Below, piece after piece: positions 23,282-34,575 of a stretch of 42,654 nucleotides of DNA. The DNA lies in NCBI GenBank assembly GCA_964460485.1, contig CAYWRY010000022.1:1-42654 (forward strand), written 5' to 3'. The DNA comes from VGRF01 sp964460485 (GTDB lineage: Bacteria; Myxococcota_A; UBA9160; UBA6930). A program made the translations under genes and the position numbers. The stretch's first letter is position 1. Each line of letters begins with the position of its first letter. The notes beneath the pieces are model-generated. The model saw only the letters and a list, made by a program, of their open reading frames with translations, was not told where the DNA came from and did not search any database.

Positions 23282-23881
23282 TCAGAAGCCCACGGCGACG
23301 CCGAGGCTCACGCGGTCGATGTCGCTGTCGTGGCCGGTCGCGCGCGCGTCGCCGACCTCGAAGAAGTGCGTGTATCGGAACGTGAGGCTGATCCCGAGAT
23401 CCGGGACGAGCTGATAACCGGCCCCCACGCCCACCAGCCCGCTCGTGCCCGATTCATTGGCGCGGAACGGGCCGAAGGCGTCGCGGTATCTCACGCGCTG
23501 ATCCCAGAAGAGCGCGCCGCCCTCGCAGGTGAGCACGAGGCGCTCGCCCAGCGGCAGGAAGCCGTGCGCAACCAGCGTGAATCCGTCGTAGTCGATCTCG
23601 TCGACGAAGCCGCCGTTGCTCGGGCCGTGCGCGGTCAGCTCGCCGAAGTCGACGTAGCCGGCCGACGCGCCGACGTAGCCGTAGCGGACGCCGCCGAAGA
23701 GGGACCAGGAGAAATCCAGGTCGTCCACACGGTCGCCGGGGCTCCGTTCGTAGTCTCCGAACAGCGCCAGCGCCGTGTCGCCGCCGACGAAGAACTGGAG
23801 GTCGGCGTCGGCGGAAGCCGGCGCCGCCCATCCCAGCATCCCGGCGAACGCGGCCAGAGCAACGGAGCGAGCTCGCGACAT
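23282..23881 (-). CDS. Small outer-membrane beta-barrel protein
   Basis: 199 residues with a strong GAAGGAG site before the ATG at 23881. Signal peptide 'ALAAFAGMLGWAAPASA'. The mature protein alternates hydrophobic and polar residues in about eight strands: 'FSWSLFGGVRYGYVGASAG', 'YQLVPDLGISLTFRYTHFF' and the closing 'RVSLGVAVGF', ending in Phe as required for barrel assembly. Size and pattern match eight-stranded OmpA/OmpW-like barrels. No ligand or enzymatic residue can be identified. It is transcribed alone, with a candidate terminator after it. Confidence 0.8.
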   Translation of the reverse strand: MSRARSVALAAFAGMLGWAAPASADADLQFFVGGDTALALFGDYERSPGDRVDDLDFSWSLFGGVRYGYVGASAGYVDFGELTAHGPSNGGFVDEIDYDGFTLVAHGFLPLGERLVLTCEGGALFWDQRVRYRDAFGPFRANESGTSGLVGVGAGYQLVPDLGISLTFRYTHFFEVGDARATGHDSDIDRVSLGVAVGF

Positions 23882-24253
23882 CGGTACTCCTTCACGCCTC
23901 CGAGGCGATTCACCGCGAACCCGTGCATCCGGCGTGCCCGCAATCGCGACGCGCGCGGGCGCCAGGTCTGAGGAGGCGGGGCAGCGCGACCCAGTTCGCG
24001 CGGGCTCAGCGCCGCAGGGCCGCGAGCCGCGTGCGGCCGATCCTGCCTCTGCAAGCCGCCGGAGAAGTGGCGCCCGGGCTGCCTCGATTCCCCCGACCCC
24101 TCAGCTTCAGCACGCTCGGCATGCCGCTGCTCACGCTGTCGGGCTACGGCGGCGAGAGTGCGGCCGGCGCGAACGTTCCCCTGCGCCTTCGCGCTCGGTT
24201 CGCCCTCGGCGCGGCGAGAGCCGGCAGCCGCGTAGTCCGAGCGCAGCGCCGTC
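23882..24253. other. Gene-free 372-bp stretch
   Basis: Lies between the start of the barrel gene and the end of the copper ATPase gene, both on the minus strand. It should hold the barrel gene's promoter. Open frames on both strands are low-complexity (Arg/Ala/Pro-rich) without ribosome sites or recognisable domains. No hairpin with U-tract was seen after the ATPase stop. Confidence 0.5.
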
Positions 24254-26602
<2,349 letters not shown>

Positions 26603-26608
26603 CGCGCC

Positions 26609-27607
26609 TCAACCCCCGATCGCCGGCAGTGCCTCGCCGGCGAAGTAACGCCGCGGGTTGTCGACCAACAGCATGTCGACGTCGCGCTGGGTCGCGCCGC
26701 CCGCGAGGAGCTCCGGGACGATGTCGCGGCAGAAGTGCGACGGCGTCCAGACCTTCTCCATCTCCGCGAGCAGGCGCTGGTCGGCGATCGGCTCGCCGCG
26801 CCAACACCACACGGTGTCGTGGGAGACGACCACGCGCGAGGTCGCGCCGCGGCGGATCAGGCGCAGCAGCGAGGCGACGCGCTCCTTGTCCGGATGGATG
26901 ACGTCGAGGCCGAAGCGGTCGAAGCCGAGGTAGGAGCCGCCGTTCGCGATGCGCATGTGGTAGTCGTGGTCGCTGGTGCCGCAGCAGTGGCCGACCACGA
27001 TGCGGTGCGCGGGCACGCCCTGCTCGACGAGGAACTGCTGCTGCTCCGGACCCATCGTGCCGCGGTCGGTGTGCGACGTGATCGGCGTGCTCGTAGCGAT
27101 CGACGCCTTAGCCGCCGCGCGCAGCACCGTCTTCTCGTACTCGGTGATCACGCCGGCGCTCGTCGCGATCTTGATGATGCCGGGCTTGATGCCCGTGCGG
27201 CCGACGCCGTTCTCGAGCTCGGCGATGAACAGCTCGGCCATCGCTTCGCTCTGCGGGCCGCCAAACGCGGTGCGCGACTTCCAGTGCGGCGAGCCCCCTT
27301 CGTGCTCGTGATAGAGGCCGGTCGCCGCCACGATCGTGAAGCGCGCGCGCTGCGCGACTTCGGCGATCAGCTCGATGTCGCGGCCGAGGTCGACGGGGCA
27401 CGGGTCGATCATCGCCGTGATGCCCGCCGCCTTCATCTCTTCGAGCTTGTCCGCGGCGCGCGCGAGCATCTCGCTGCGCGAAGGACCGGGCCGCAGCCAG
27501 TCCACCTCCCAGCCCGGATAGCCGACCATCACGTGCTCGTGCATCAGCGTGCGGCCGAGCTGGTCTGGCGAGACTCTGCCGGTGACGGTCTGGATGGTCG
27601 TGTTCAC
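26609..27607 (-). CDS. Phosphotriesterase-family metal-dependent hydrolase (lactonase-like)
   Basis: 332 residues from a GTG at 27607 with a GAGGAGC site. A binuclear-metal TIM barrel of the amidohydrolase superfamily with all ligands visible: H23 and H25 ('LMHEHVMVGY'), the carbamylated K146 ('GIIKIATS'), H179 ('TSHTDRG'), H207 ('VVGHCCG') and D264 ('VSHDTVW'). Members hydrolyse lactones, including acyl-homoserine lactones, esters or occasionally organophosphates. The loop sequence (265-285, with 'WCWRGEP') resembles the phosphotriesterase-like-lactonase and related groups but does not settle the substrate. No signal peptide, so cytoplasmic. Transcribed just ahead of the copper ATPase. Confidence 0.9.
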   Translation of the reverse strand: MNTTIQTVTGRVSPDQLGRTLMHEHVMVGYPGWEVDWLRPGPSRSEMLARAADKLEEMKAAGITAMIDPCPVDLGRDIELIAEVAQRARFTIVAATGLYHEHEGGSPHWKSRTAFGGPQSEAMAELFIAELENGVGRTGIKPGIIKIATSAGVITEYEKTVLRAAAKASIATSTPITSHTDRGTMGPEQQQFLVEQGVPAHRIVVGHCCGTSDHDYHMRIANGGSYLGFDRFGLDVIHPDKERVASLLRLIRRGATSRVVVSHDTVWCWRGEPIADQRLLAEMEKVWTPSHFCRDIVPELLAGGATQRDVDMLLVDNPRRYFAGEALPAIGG

Positions 27608-27764
27608 GGGGCGCTCCTCGTGGCGAGCGCTCGCGGCGGTGGCTCCGACGCGGAGCGAGCGGCGCGAGCGCGGCCTTTCGTCGGCGCGCGCGAGGGTATG
27701 TCAGGTGCGGTCTGCGGCGCAGCCAGCACCCGGTTCGGCGGCGGTTCGTGCGCGCCCGCCTAGT

Positions 27765-30062
27765 TCACGCGAGGCGCCCGTCGGCCATTGCCGCGCCCAC
27801 CTCGTCCTCGGTGAGGCCGCACACACCGCACAGCACGTCGAGGTTGTGCTCGCCGACGAAGGCCGGCGCGCGGCGGTAGGGTTCGAGCGCGCTCGCACCG
27901 AACAGCGCGGGGAAGCGCTCGAAGGCTCGCTCGCCGAAGACCGGCGACCCGAGGGTCGCGAAAAAGGCGCGCGCGGAGAGCTGCGGGTCGTCGGTGAACA
28001 GGTGGTGCGCGTTCTGGACGCGCCCCGCCGGCACGCCCGCGGCCTGCAGCGTTTGCATCGCGTCGGCGGCGCTGCGGGCAGCGCACCACGTGGCGAGGCC
28101 GCTCGCGTCTCCGCCCGTGGCGCGGCGCAGCGCCTCCGCGTCGGCGGCGTCGCGCACGGTCACCGCGAGCTCGCCGTCCCCCGTCGCGAACACGTCGTCC
28201 ACGAGGAAGCGCGCGTAGGGGTCGGCGTTGCCCGTCGGTTCCGCGGCGCGGCCGTTCGAGAGCAGGTCGAGTACAGCCGCGCCCACGAGGTACGCGCCCA
28301 CCTCGAGCTGCGCGATGTCCACGAGCTGGCCCTGCCCCGTGCGCTCGCGCGCCTCGAGCGCGGCGAGCACGCTGAGCGCGGCGAGACCGCCCGCAGCCAT
28401 GTCGTTCAGCGCATAGCCGACGCCCACGTCGCCGCGCCCGGGCGGATTCGAGAGCGCGGTGAGCCCGCACAGCGCTTGCACGGTGGGGCCGTAGGAGACC
28501 ACCGCGTTCCAGGGCCCCTCGTGCCCGCAGCCGGACATCGTCACGTAGACGAGGCGCGGGTTCCAGGCGCGCAGCGTGTCCCAGGTGAGCCCCCAGCGCG
28601 CGAGCACCCCCGCGGCGAAGTTCTCGATCAGCACGTCCGCGCGCTCCACGAGCCTGCGCAGCACGTCGAGCGCGCCGGGCGCCTTCGTGTCGAGGGCGAC
28701 CGAGCGCTTCGAGCGGTTGAACGTGGCGAAGAAGCCCTGCGCGGGGTCGTTCACGCCGGTCGCGCGCGCTGCGGTTTGGAGCTTCACCACGTCGGCGCCG
28801 AGGTCACCCAGCATGCGGCAGCCGAACGGACCGGCGAGCACCCAGCTGAAGTCGAGCACGCGCACGCCCTCGAGCGGGCGCGCGGCGGGCGCAGCCGCGG
28901 GCTCGGCTGTTAGGGGCTCGCGGGGACCCCACTCGACCAGCAGCGCGTCGAGGCTTGCGGAGGCTGGCGCGGCGGGCGCCGGCGCCGGCGTCCCCGAGAA
29001 CACGATCGGGAAGCGGTTGCGCCGCACGGAGGGGAGCTCGGGCACGGACACGAACGCGCCGCGAAATGCGAGCTGCTCGTTCGCCTCGAGGTCGCGCACG
29101 GTCTGCACCTGCCCCCAGGCGAGGTGGCGCTTCTGCGCCTCGTGGAACAACCACGCCGCGTCGTGGCGCAGGGCGAGCTTGCCCGCGAGCGCGACGAGCG
29201 CGGGCAAATGCTGGGTGGCGATCGTCTCACCCGGCGGAATCACCTCCGTCGCGCCGGGCACGCCCTCGTCGATCAGCCAGTCGAGCAGCGCCTGCGGCGC
29301 GGGCGTCGGCGTGATCATGCAGGCGCCGCGCTTCGCGGGCAGCACGAGGTAGCCGCGCGACCAGTGCAGGCTGCCCTGGCGCGGCGCGATCTTGGGCCAG
29401 GGCGGCTGGAGATCGGCGTAGTGGTACTGGAACCAGATCTGCTCGACGCTCGACGCCACCGCCTCTTGCGCCGAGACGTCGACGAGCTGTCCGCGGCCGC
29501 TCCTGCGTGCCGCGCGCACGCAGGCGAGCCCCGTCAGCGCCGCGACGATCCCTGCGGCCGCGAAGCTCTGGCGGCCCCACGGCACCACCGCGCGCTCGGG
29601 CGTGCCGCTCACCGAGAGCACGCCGCTCATCGCGGCGCTGACTAGGTCGCTCGCGACCCAGTGCGCACGCGGCCCGGTGCGGCCGAACGGCGTGAGGCTC
29701 ACCTGCACGAGGCGCGGATTCGCCGCGGCGAGATCTGCGTGGTCGAGGCCGAGGGCGGCGAGCCGGCCCGGCGCGAGCGATTCGACGATCAGGTCGGCGC
29801 CGCGCGCGAGGCGTCGATAGGCCTCTGCCCCCGTGGCGCCGTCGAGCGCCAGCGGGATCAGCCGCTTGCCGGCGTCGTACCACCAGTCGAGCAGCCCGCC
29901 GCGCGCGGCGGCTGCGGGGTCGCGCATCGCGGGCCCGTGCGTCACGCCAGCGCCGTCGTGGACGCGCACGACGCTCGCGCCCAGCTCCGCGAGCAGCTTG
30001 GTCGCGAAGCGGCCGAGGTCGTCGGTGAGGTCGACGACGCGCAGTCCGTGAAGCGGTCCCAT
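27765..30062 (-). CDS. Tandem-domain class III (CaiB/BaiF) CoA-transferase
   Basis: 765 residues; the ATG at 30062 has a GAGGAGG site 7 nt upstream, and an open frame further upstream lacks one. Two CaiB/BaiF units are fused. Unit 1 covers 1-~385 ('GPLHGLRVVDLTDDLGRF'); unit 2 covers ~395-765 ('LEGVRVLDFSWVLAGPFG'), joined by an Ala/Pro-rich linker. The catalytic Asp that carries the glutamyl/aspartyl-CoA chemistry is found in unit 2 ('GYALNDMAAGGLAAL'). In unit 1 the matching place ('GRQSFAAAGIVAAL') lacks it. This asymmetry is like DddD, where only the second domain is catalytic. The gene is complete and serves as a template for judging the gapped paralogue at 12222. Substrate unknown; no obvious operon partner. 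Confidence 0.88.
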   Translation of the reverse strand: MGPLHGLRVVDLTDDLGRFATKLLAELGASVVRVHDGAGVTHGPAMRDPAAAARGGLLDWWYDAGKRLIPLALDGATGAEAYRRLARGADLIVESLAPGRLAALGLDHADLAAANPRLVQVSLTPFGRTGPRAHWVASDLVSAAMSGVLSVSGTPERAVVPWGRQSFAAAGIVAALTGLACVRAARRSGRGQLVDVSAQEAVASSVEQIWFQYHYADLQPPWPKIAPRQGSLHWSRGYLVLPAKRGACMITPTPAPQALLDWLIDEGVPGATEVIPPGETIATQHLPALVALAGKLALRHDAAWLFHEAQKRHLAWGQVQTVRDLEANEQLAFRGAFVSVPELPSVRRNRFPIVFSGTPAPAPAAPASASLDALLVEWGPREPLTAEPAAAPAARPLEGVRVLDFSWVLAGPFGCRMLGDLGADVVKLQTAARATGVNDPAQGFFATFNRSKRSVALDTKAPGALDVLRRLVERADVLIENFAAGVLARWGLTWDTLRAWNPRLVYVTMSGCGHEGPWNAVVSYGPTVQALCGLTALSNPPGRGDVGVGYALNDMAAGGLAALSVLAALEARERTGQGQLVDIAQLEVGAYLVGAAVLDLLSNGRAAEPTGNADPYARFLVDDVFATGDGELAVTVRDAADAEALRRATGGDASGLATWCAARSAADAMQTLQAAGVPAGRVQNAHHLFTDDPQLSARAFFATLGSPVFGERAFERFPALFGASALEPYRRAPAFVGEHNLDVLCGVCGLTEDEVGAAMADGRLA

Positions 30063-30131
30063 CGAGTCGGCCTCCTCGCGTACCGCGCACGATACCTTGC
30101 GCGTGCTCGCGAGAGGCGTGGGGTCCGCGCG

Positions 30132-30878
30132 ATGAAATGGACGAAGGCGTGCGATTGGGACCCGCTCGCAAGCGGCGCCTCCAGCGTCGACGTGTTCCGG
30201 CTGCGCGCGACCGGCGAGATTGGCCCGCGCGGCTGGCTGTCGGCGGAGGAGAGCGCTCGGCTCGGGCGCATTGCGCGGGAGCTGCCGCGCCGCTGCTTCC
30301 TCGCCGGGCGCCTCGCGCTGCGCGCGCTGCTCTCGCGCGCGCTCGCCTGCTCGCCCGACGCCGTGACGCTCGCGATCGGTGCACATGGGAAGCCCGAGGC
30401 GGAGGCGGCGGCTGCGCGCGGGATCGCCTTCAACGTCTCGCACTCGGGCGACTGCGTGCTCCTGGCGATCGGCCAAGCCCCGCAGCTAGGGGTCGACGTC
30501 GAACGCGTGCGGGCGCGAGGCGACCTGGAGCGGCTCGCGCGCCGGGTCCTCACGGCGGAGGAACGTGCTCGCCTCCCGGGCGCCGAGGCCGAGCGCCTCG
30601 CGGCCTTCCACCGCCACTGGGTCGCGAAGGAGGCCTACCTGAAGGCGTGGGGCCGCGGGCTCTCGTTCGCCCCGTCGCGCTGCGCGATCCGCCTCGAGGG
30701 CGAGGTCTCCCTCGCCGCGACCGAGATGCCGGGCGACGCGCCGGAGCGCTGGCGCTTCCAGGAACTCGACGCCGGCGACGGCTTCGCGGCCTGCGTGTGC
30801 TGGCCGGGCGAGGCGCGGAGCGTTCGGTGCTGGCAGGTCGAGTCCGAGCAGCTGAAGGAGCTGGCGGCTCGCGACTGA
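30132..30878 (+). CDS. Sfp-type 4'-phosphopantetheinyl transferase
   Basis: 248 residues, typical for the Sfp/AcpT group. It transfers 4'-phosphopantetheine from CoA to a Ser of acyl or peptidyl carrier proteins. Motifs: 'FNVSHSGDCVLLAI' (100-113), 'GVDVERVRARGDLERLARR' (120-138) with Mg ligands D122 and E124, and 'HWVAKEAYLKAWGRGL' (162-177) with E167. Starts at the ATG at 30132, divergent from the CoA-transferase with 69 bp between. No polyketide, non-ribosomal peptide or lone carrier-protein gene occurs in the window, so its client is elsewhere. Ends 30 bp from the converging fumarase gene. Confidence 0.92.
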   Translation: MKWTKACDWDPLASGASSVDVFRLRATGEIGPRGWLSAEESARLGRIARELPRRCFLAGRLALRALLSRALACSPDAVTLAIGAHGKPEAEAAAARGIAFNVSHSGDCVLLAIGQAPQLGVDVERVRARGDLERLARRVLTAEERARLPGAEAERLAAFHRHWVAKEAYLKAWGRGLSFAPSRCAIRLEGEVSLAATEMPGDAPERWRFQELDAGDGFAACVCWPGEARSVRCWQVESEQLKELAARD

Positions 30879-30908
30879 TGCGCACCCGAGCGCGTCGCCG
30901 CAGCGCTT

Positions 30909-32306
30909 CTAGTCGCCGGGTGCGAGCATGCGCTCGGGCCGCACCAGCGCGTCGAAGTCGGCGGCGGGGATCCCGTCCTTCAGCGCCTCCTCGCGCAGCG
31001 TCGTGCCGTTCGCGTGTGCGGCCTTCGCGATGCGCGCCGCCCGGTCGTAGCCGAAGCGCGGCGCGAGCGCGGTAACCAGCATCAGCGAGCGCTGCAAGCT
31101 CGCCGCGATGTTGTCTTCGCGCGCCGCGATGCCCTTCACGCAGTGCACGGCGAAGGACTCGGCGGCGTCGGCGAGCAGGCGCACCGACTGTAGGAAATTG
31201 TAGGCCATCATCGGCTTGAAGACGTTGAGCTCGAAGTGCCCTTGGCTTCCCGCGAAGGTGAGCGCCGCGTGATTCCCGAACACGTGGGCGCAGACCTGCG
31301 TGAGCGCCTCGCACTGGGTCGGGTTGACCTTGCCCGGCATGATCGACGAGCCTGGCTCGTTCTCCGGCAGCGCGAGCTCGCCGAGGCCCGCGCGCGGTCC
31401 GCTGCCGAGGAAGCGGATGTCGTTGGCGATCTTGAAGAGCGCCGCAGCCGCCGCGTTGATCGCGCCGTGGGAGAAGACGAGCGCGTCGTGCGCGGCGAGG
31501 CTCTCGAACTTGTTGGGGGCCGACACGAAGGGCAGGCCCGTGAGCGCCGCGATGCGCTCTGCCACGGCCTCGGCGAAGCCCACGGGCGCGCTCAGCCCGG
31601 TGCCGACGGCGGTGCCGCCTTGGGCGATCTCGAAGAGGCCGGCGAGGGTCGACTCGATGCGGGCAGCCGCGTGGGCCACCTGGGCCGCGTAGCCTGAGAA
31701 CTCCTGCCCGAGCGTCAGCGGCGTCGCGTCCTGGGTGTGGGTGCGCCCGATCTTCACGATCTGCGCGAAGGCGCGCTCCTTCTCCGCCAGGGCCGCGTGG
31801 AGCTTGCGTAGCGCAGGCAGCAGGCGCTGGACGACCTCCCCCGCGCACGCGACGTGCATCGCGCTCGGGTACGTGTCGTTCGAAGACTGGCTCGCGTTCA
31901 CGTGGTCGTTGGGGTGCACCGGCGATTTCGACCCGAGCGCGCCGCCGAGCAGCTCGTTCGCGCGGTTCGCGATCACCTCGTTCGCGTTCATGTTCGTCTG
32001 CGTGCCCGAACCCGTCTGCCAGACGGAGAGCGGAAAGTGGTCGTCGAGCTTGCCGTCGATCACCTCCTGCGCAGCGCGCGCGATCGCGTCGCCCAGCCGC
32101 GCGTCGAGGCGGCCGAGCCGCACGTTCACCTCGGCCGCCGCGCGCTTCACGACGCCGAGCGCGCGCACGATCGCGAGCGGCTGCCGCTCCCAGCCGATCG
32201 CGAAGTAGAGGCGCGAGCGCTCCGCCTGCGCGCCCCAGTAGCGCGTGGCCTCGACTTCGATGGGACCGAACGCGTCGGTCTCGATTCGGCTGCCTCGCGT
32301 CGCCAT
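30909..32306 (-). CDS. fumC: Class II fumarate hydratase
   Basis: 465 residues, the normal length. Iron-independent fumarase of the TCA cycle (fumarate plus water to malate). The superfamily signature 'GSSIMPGKVNPTQCEAL' (319-335) carries the mobile catalytic-loop Ser (S320 or S321), and 'GRTHTQDATPLTLGQEF' (187-203) contains H190. Early blocks 'WQTGSGTQTNMNANEVIANR' (96-115) and 'HPNDHVNASQSSNDTYPSAM' (131-150) discriminate fumarase from argininosuccinate lyase and adenylosuccinate lyase. The start ATG at 32306 has GGGAGC upstream. Cytoplasmic housekeeping enzyme; the flanking DNA is accessory in character. Confidence 0.95.
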   Translation of the reverse strand: MATRGSRIETDAFGPIEVEATRYWGAQAERSRLYFAIGWERQPLAIVRALGVVKRAAAEVNVRLGRLDARLGDAIARAAQEVIDGKLDDHFPLSVWQTGSGTQTNMNANEVIANRANELLGGALGSKSPVHPNDHVNASQSSNDTYPSAMHVACAGEVVQRLLPALRKLHAALAEKERAFAQIVKIGRTHTQDATPLTLGQEFSGYAAQVAHAAARIESTLAGLFEIAQGGTAVGTGLSAPVGFAEAVAERIAALTGLPFVSAPNKFESLAAHDALVFSHGAINAAAAALFKIANDIRFLGSGPRAGLGELALPENEPGSSIMPGKVNPTQCEALTQVCAHVFGNHAALTFAGSQGHFELNVFKPMMAYNFLQSVRLLADAAESFAVHCVKGIAAREDNIAASLQRSLMLVTALAPRFGYDRAARIAKAAHANGTTLREEALKDGIPAADFDALVRPERMLAPGD

Positions 32307-32352
32307 GCGCGCTCCCGGCGGCCGGCTAGAAGGGTCGCGGCGAGGCCGTTCC

Positions 32353-32550
32353 CTACAGCGAGCCCACCCGATTCAAGAACAGGCCGTGATCGTCGTAGCC
32401 GAGGTCGGTCGAATCCTCGGAGAAGTCGGTGAAGTTGTATCCGACCCCGACCTCGAAGTGCTCGCCGAAGTAGCGGCGCCGCGCGCCGTTCATCCCGCCG
32501 CCGTGGTTGTCGCCGCGATTGCCGCTCGCCGCGACCGTCCCCTGCGCGAA
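32353..32550 (-). pseudogene. C-terminal remnant of an outer-membrane barrel protein
   Basis: A minus-strand frame ending at TAG 32353 reads 'EHFEVGVGYNFTDFSEDST' then 'DLGYDDHGLFLNRVGSL'. That is the characteristic last two strands of large surface or outer-membrane proteins ('lGvGYNFtDFsdDLtdldYd..GfFlnlvG'). Upstream the same frame carries Gly/Asn-rich sequence for ~20 codons and then loses sense; no start or signal peptide is found. An internal ATG at 32493 would give only 46 residues. I read it as the end of a gene whose body has been deleted. The remaining 180 bp up to the next gene hold nothing recognisable. Confidence 0.5.
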
Positions 32551-32728
32551 GGCGCATCTGCGCCAGCTCCCGCACGGCGCGAACGCCGCCTGCGCGACGG
32601 CATCGGTGCGGTTGCCCTGCTGCTGCGTGACCGGGACCAGCGGCGAAACGCCGTCGCCGTCGGACCGGCGCCGGGCGCCTTTCGGCGCGCGGGACCCGGC
32701 GACGCGCGTCAGCCCGGTCCGCGCTGGC

Positions 32729-33688
32729 TCACACGAAGATGAAGTGGAGCACCTCGCGGCGCTCCTTCTGGTCGCGGCTTCCGTTGTGCACGTTCATGCC
32801 GTCGAAGACGACGAAGGTCCCTCGTCGGCCGAGCGCACGGCGGATCGGCCCGAAGCGGCGCTCGACGTCTGCGGCCGAGAGGTCCCACAGGTGCGTCGGA
32901 CGCCGCAGCGCGGCGGGCAGATGCTCGCGCAGCCGCGACGCGATGCGGCTTCGCTTCGCGAGCTTCGACGAATAGGCGAGCCGGATCAGCTCGTCCGCGA
33001 AGCGCGAGCTCTCGATCATCTCGAAGGGCCCCGACCCCTCGCCGACGTCCGAGAGGTAGAGCAGCGCCTTCGCGAACTTCGGATTGCCGTCGCAGTGAAA
33101 CGGGTGCGCGTTGAAGGTGGAGTCGCCCACGCGCGTGAGCGGGTCGCTCGGGTCCGTCTCGTGGTACGTGATGCTGTGACAGCGCAGCGCCCTGCCGCGC
33201 GCGAGCTCGTAGGCGGGCACGAAGTCGGCGGGGAACACCTCGTCGAGGAGGCGGCGGCGAAGCTCGGGGGGAAACGCCTCCTGCGACAGATGGAAGTAGT
33301 CCGCGCGGGGATCGCCCTTCGCCTCGCGTTTGCGGCGAGCGACCGCCTCGCGACAGCCGGCGTCCCGCAGCAATCCCTCGAGACGGTCGAGCGATGCCGG
33401 CGAGAGATAGTCCGGCAGGATGCTGATCTGGTTGGCGCGATACTCCGCGACGATGCGCCGGCCCGTCGCGCTCGTGACCGCCCGCTCGCGAGAGGGCCGC
33501 TGCGCAAGCGCGAACCACAGCCGCTTCGCGGCGAGTACTCCGTAATAGTTGACCGCGCACATCGGGAGATGCCACGCGAACCACCACGCGAGCGCGGCCA
33601 AGCGGAGCAGCGGATCGCGAGGAGTGGGGCCTGCGGCCTGGCGCGAGGCCAGCCCGTCGGCGTCTCCATCGGCGCTCGCGTCGACCAT
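32729..33688 (-). CDS. PhyH-like Fe(II)/2-oxoglutarate dioxygenase
   Basis: 319 residues from the ATG at 33688; no clear ribosome site, so a downstream start is possible. The jelly-roll core is visible: 'FNAHPFHCDGNPKFAKALL' (192-210) with iron ligands H198 and D200, 'YLSDVGEGSGPFEMI' after it, and the distal H301 in 'GMNVHNGS', followed by R310 or R311 for the 2-oxoglutarate carboxylate. These are the H-x-D...H...R elements of phytanoyl-CoA-dioxygenase-like hydroxylases. The N-terminal third has a hydrophobic stretch ('LLRLAALAWWFAWHLPMCAV', 27-46) that may associate with membrane. It borders a glycan cluster and is divergent from an FkbM methyltransferase, suggesting it hydroxylates a lipid or sugar component there; that is inference. 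Confidence 0.72.
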   Translation of the reverse strand: MVDASADGDADGLASRQAAGPTPRDPLLRLAALAWWFAWHLPMCAVNYYGVLAAKRLWFALAQRPSRERAVTSATGRRIVAEYRANQISILPDYLSPASLDRLEGLLRDAGCREAVARRKREAKGDPRADYFHLSQEAFPPELRRRLLDEVFPADFVPAYELARGRALRCHSITYHETDPSDPLTRVGDSTFNAHPFHCDGNPKFAKALLYLSDVGEGSGPFEMIESSRFADELIRLAYSSKLAKRSRIASRLREHLPAALRRPTHLWDLSAADVERRFGPIRRALGRRGTFVVFDGMNVHNGSRDQKERREVLHFIFV

Positions 33689-33697
33689 GCGTAATCG

Positions 33698-33713
33698 CCG
33701 ATGGTATCATCGG
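33698..33713. promoter_or_regulatory. Inverted repeat in the divergent promoter of the PhyH and FkbM genes
   Basis: CCGATG-GTAT-CATCGG, perfect 6-bp arms around a 4-base AT-rich centre. It is almost central in the 59-bp space between two divergent starts (33688 minus, 33748 plus). Position and symmetry suit a dimeric regulator acting on both genes. Confidence 0.4.
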
Positions 33714-33747
33714 TGGTGACGCCTGCCATGAAGTGTGGGAAGCCGCG

Positions 33748-34491
33748 ATGACTTCGACTACCGCAGCGCGGCCCCCGATCGGCGGCCCCATCGCGCGACT
33801 CGTGAAGTCGCGTCACCTCTTCTACTACTTGCTGCGGCGCCTGCAGCCGGATCTGATTCTCGACGTCGGCTCGCGCAACGGAAGCGACTCGCTCGCGTTC
33901 CGCCGCGCGTGCCCGAACGCGCGCATCGTGGCGATCGAAGCGCACCCCGAGCTCGCCGCGGCGATGCAACGGGATCCCGCGCTCGCCGCCGCGCGCATCG
34001 AAGTCGTCTCGTGCGCCGTGTCGGACGCCGACGGCGAGGCGACCTTCACCGTCTACCGAGGAGAGCGACGGCTCGGATCGCTGATGGATCCGGGCAAGCG
34101 CCCGGTCGCGGAAGTGATCCGCGTGCCCGCCCGCAGGCTGGACTCGCTGCCCGGACTCGCAGCCGCCGGCAAACGCGCGGCGCTCTGGATCGACGTCGAA
34201 GGCGCGACCCATCAGGCGCTGTGCGGAGCGAAGCGACTGCTCGACTCGGTCGTCCTGCTTCACACCGAAGCCGAGTGGGAGGAGGCCTGGGCGGGTCAGA
34301 AGCTCGCGGGCGACGTCACGACGCTTCTGGCCGAGCACGGGCTGGTTCCCATCTTCACGGGCATGAAGCGGCGCCACGCGCAAGGCAACATCGTGTTCGC
34401 GCGGCGGGAGCTCGCTCCTCGGATCTCGGGAATCGGCGTGCGCGCGGCTTCGGTGCTCTACCGCGGCTGGAGTGCCCTCGCGCACGCGTAG
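33748..34491 (+). CDS. FkbM-family SAM-dependent methyltransferase
   Basis: 247 residues; the ATG at 33748 follows GGGAAG by 5 nt and is preferred to an in-frame GTG at 33733. SAM-binding motif I 'LILDVGSRNGSDSLAF' (36-51) and the acidic post-I 'IVAIEAHPEL' (60-69) are clear. The FkbM signature 'LWIDVEGATHQALCGAKRLL' (146-165) follows, with 'LHTEAEW' after it. Family members O-methylate sugars, lipids or polyketides; within glycan clusters they usually methylate surface sugars. It opens the plus-strand side of the glycan region and converges on neuA, with 84 bp between and no strong terminator seen. Confidence 0.85.
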   Translation: MTSTTAARPPIGGPIARLVKSRHLFYYLLRRLQPDLILDVGSRNGSDSLAFRRACPNARIVAIEAHPELAAAMQRDPALAAARIEVVSCAVSDADGEATFTVYRGERRLGSLMDPGKRPVAEVIRVPARRLDSLPGLAAAGKRAALWIDVEGATHQALCGAKRLLDSVVLLHTEAEWEEAWAGQKLAGDVTTLLAEHGLVPIFTGMKRRHAQGNIVFARRELAPRISGIGVRAASVLYRGWSALAHA

Positions 34492-34575
34492 GTCCGAGCC
34501 GATCGCCCGGGTCGCGATGCGCGGCGACGACGGGGAGCCGGCCGCGCGCAGCTCCGCGACCGTGCGCGGCTGGGC

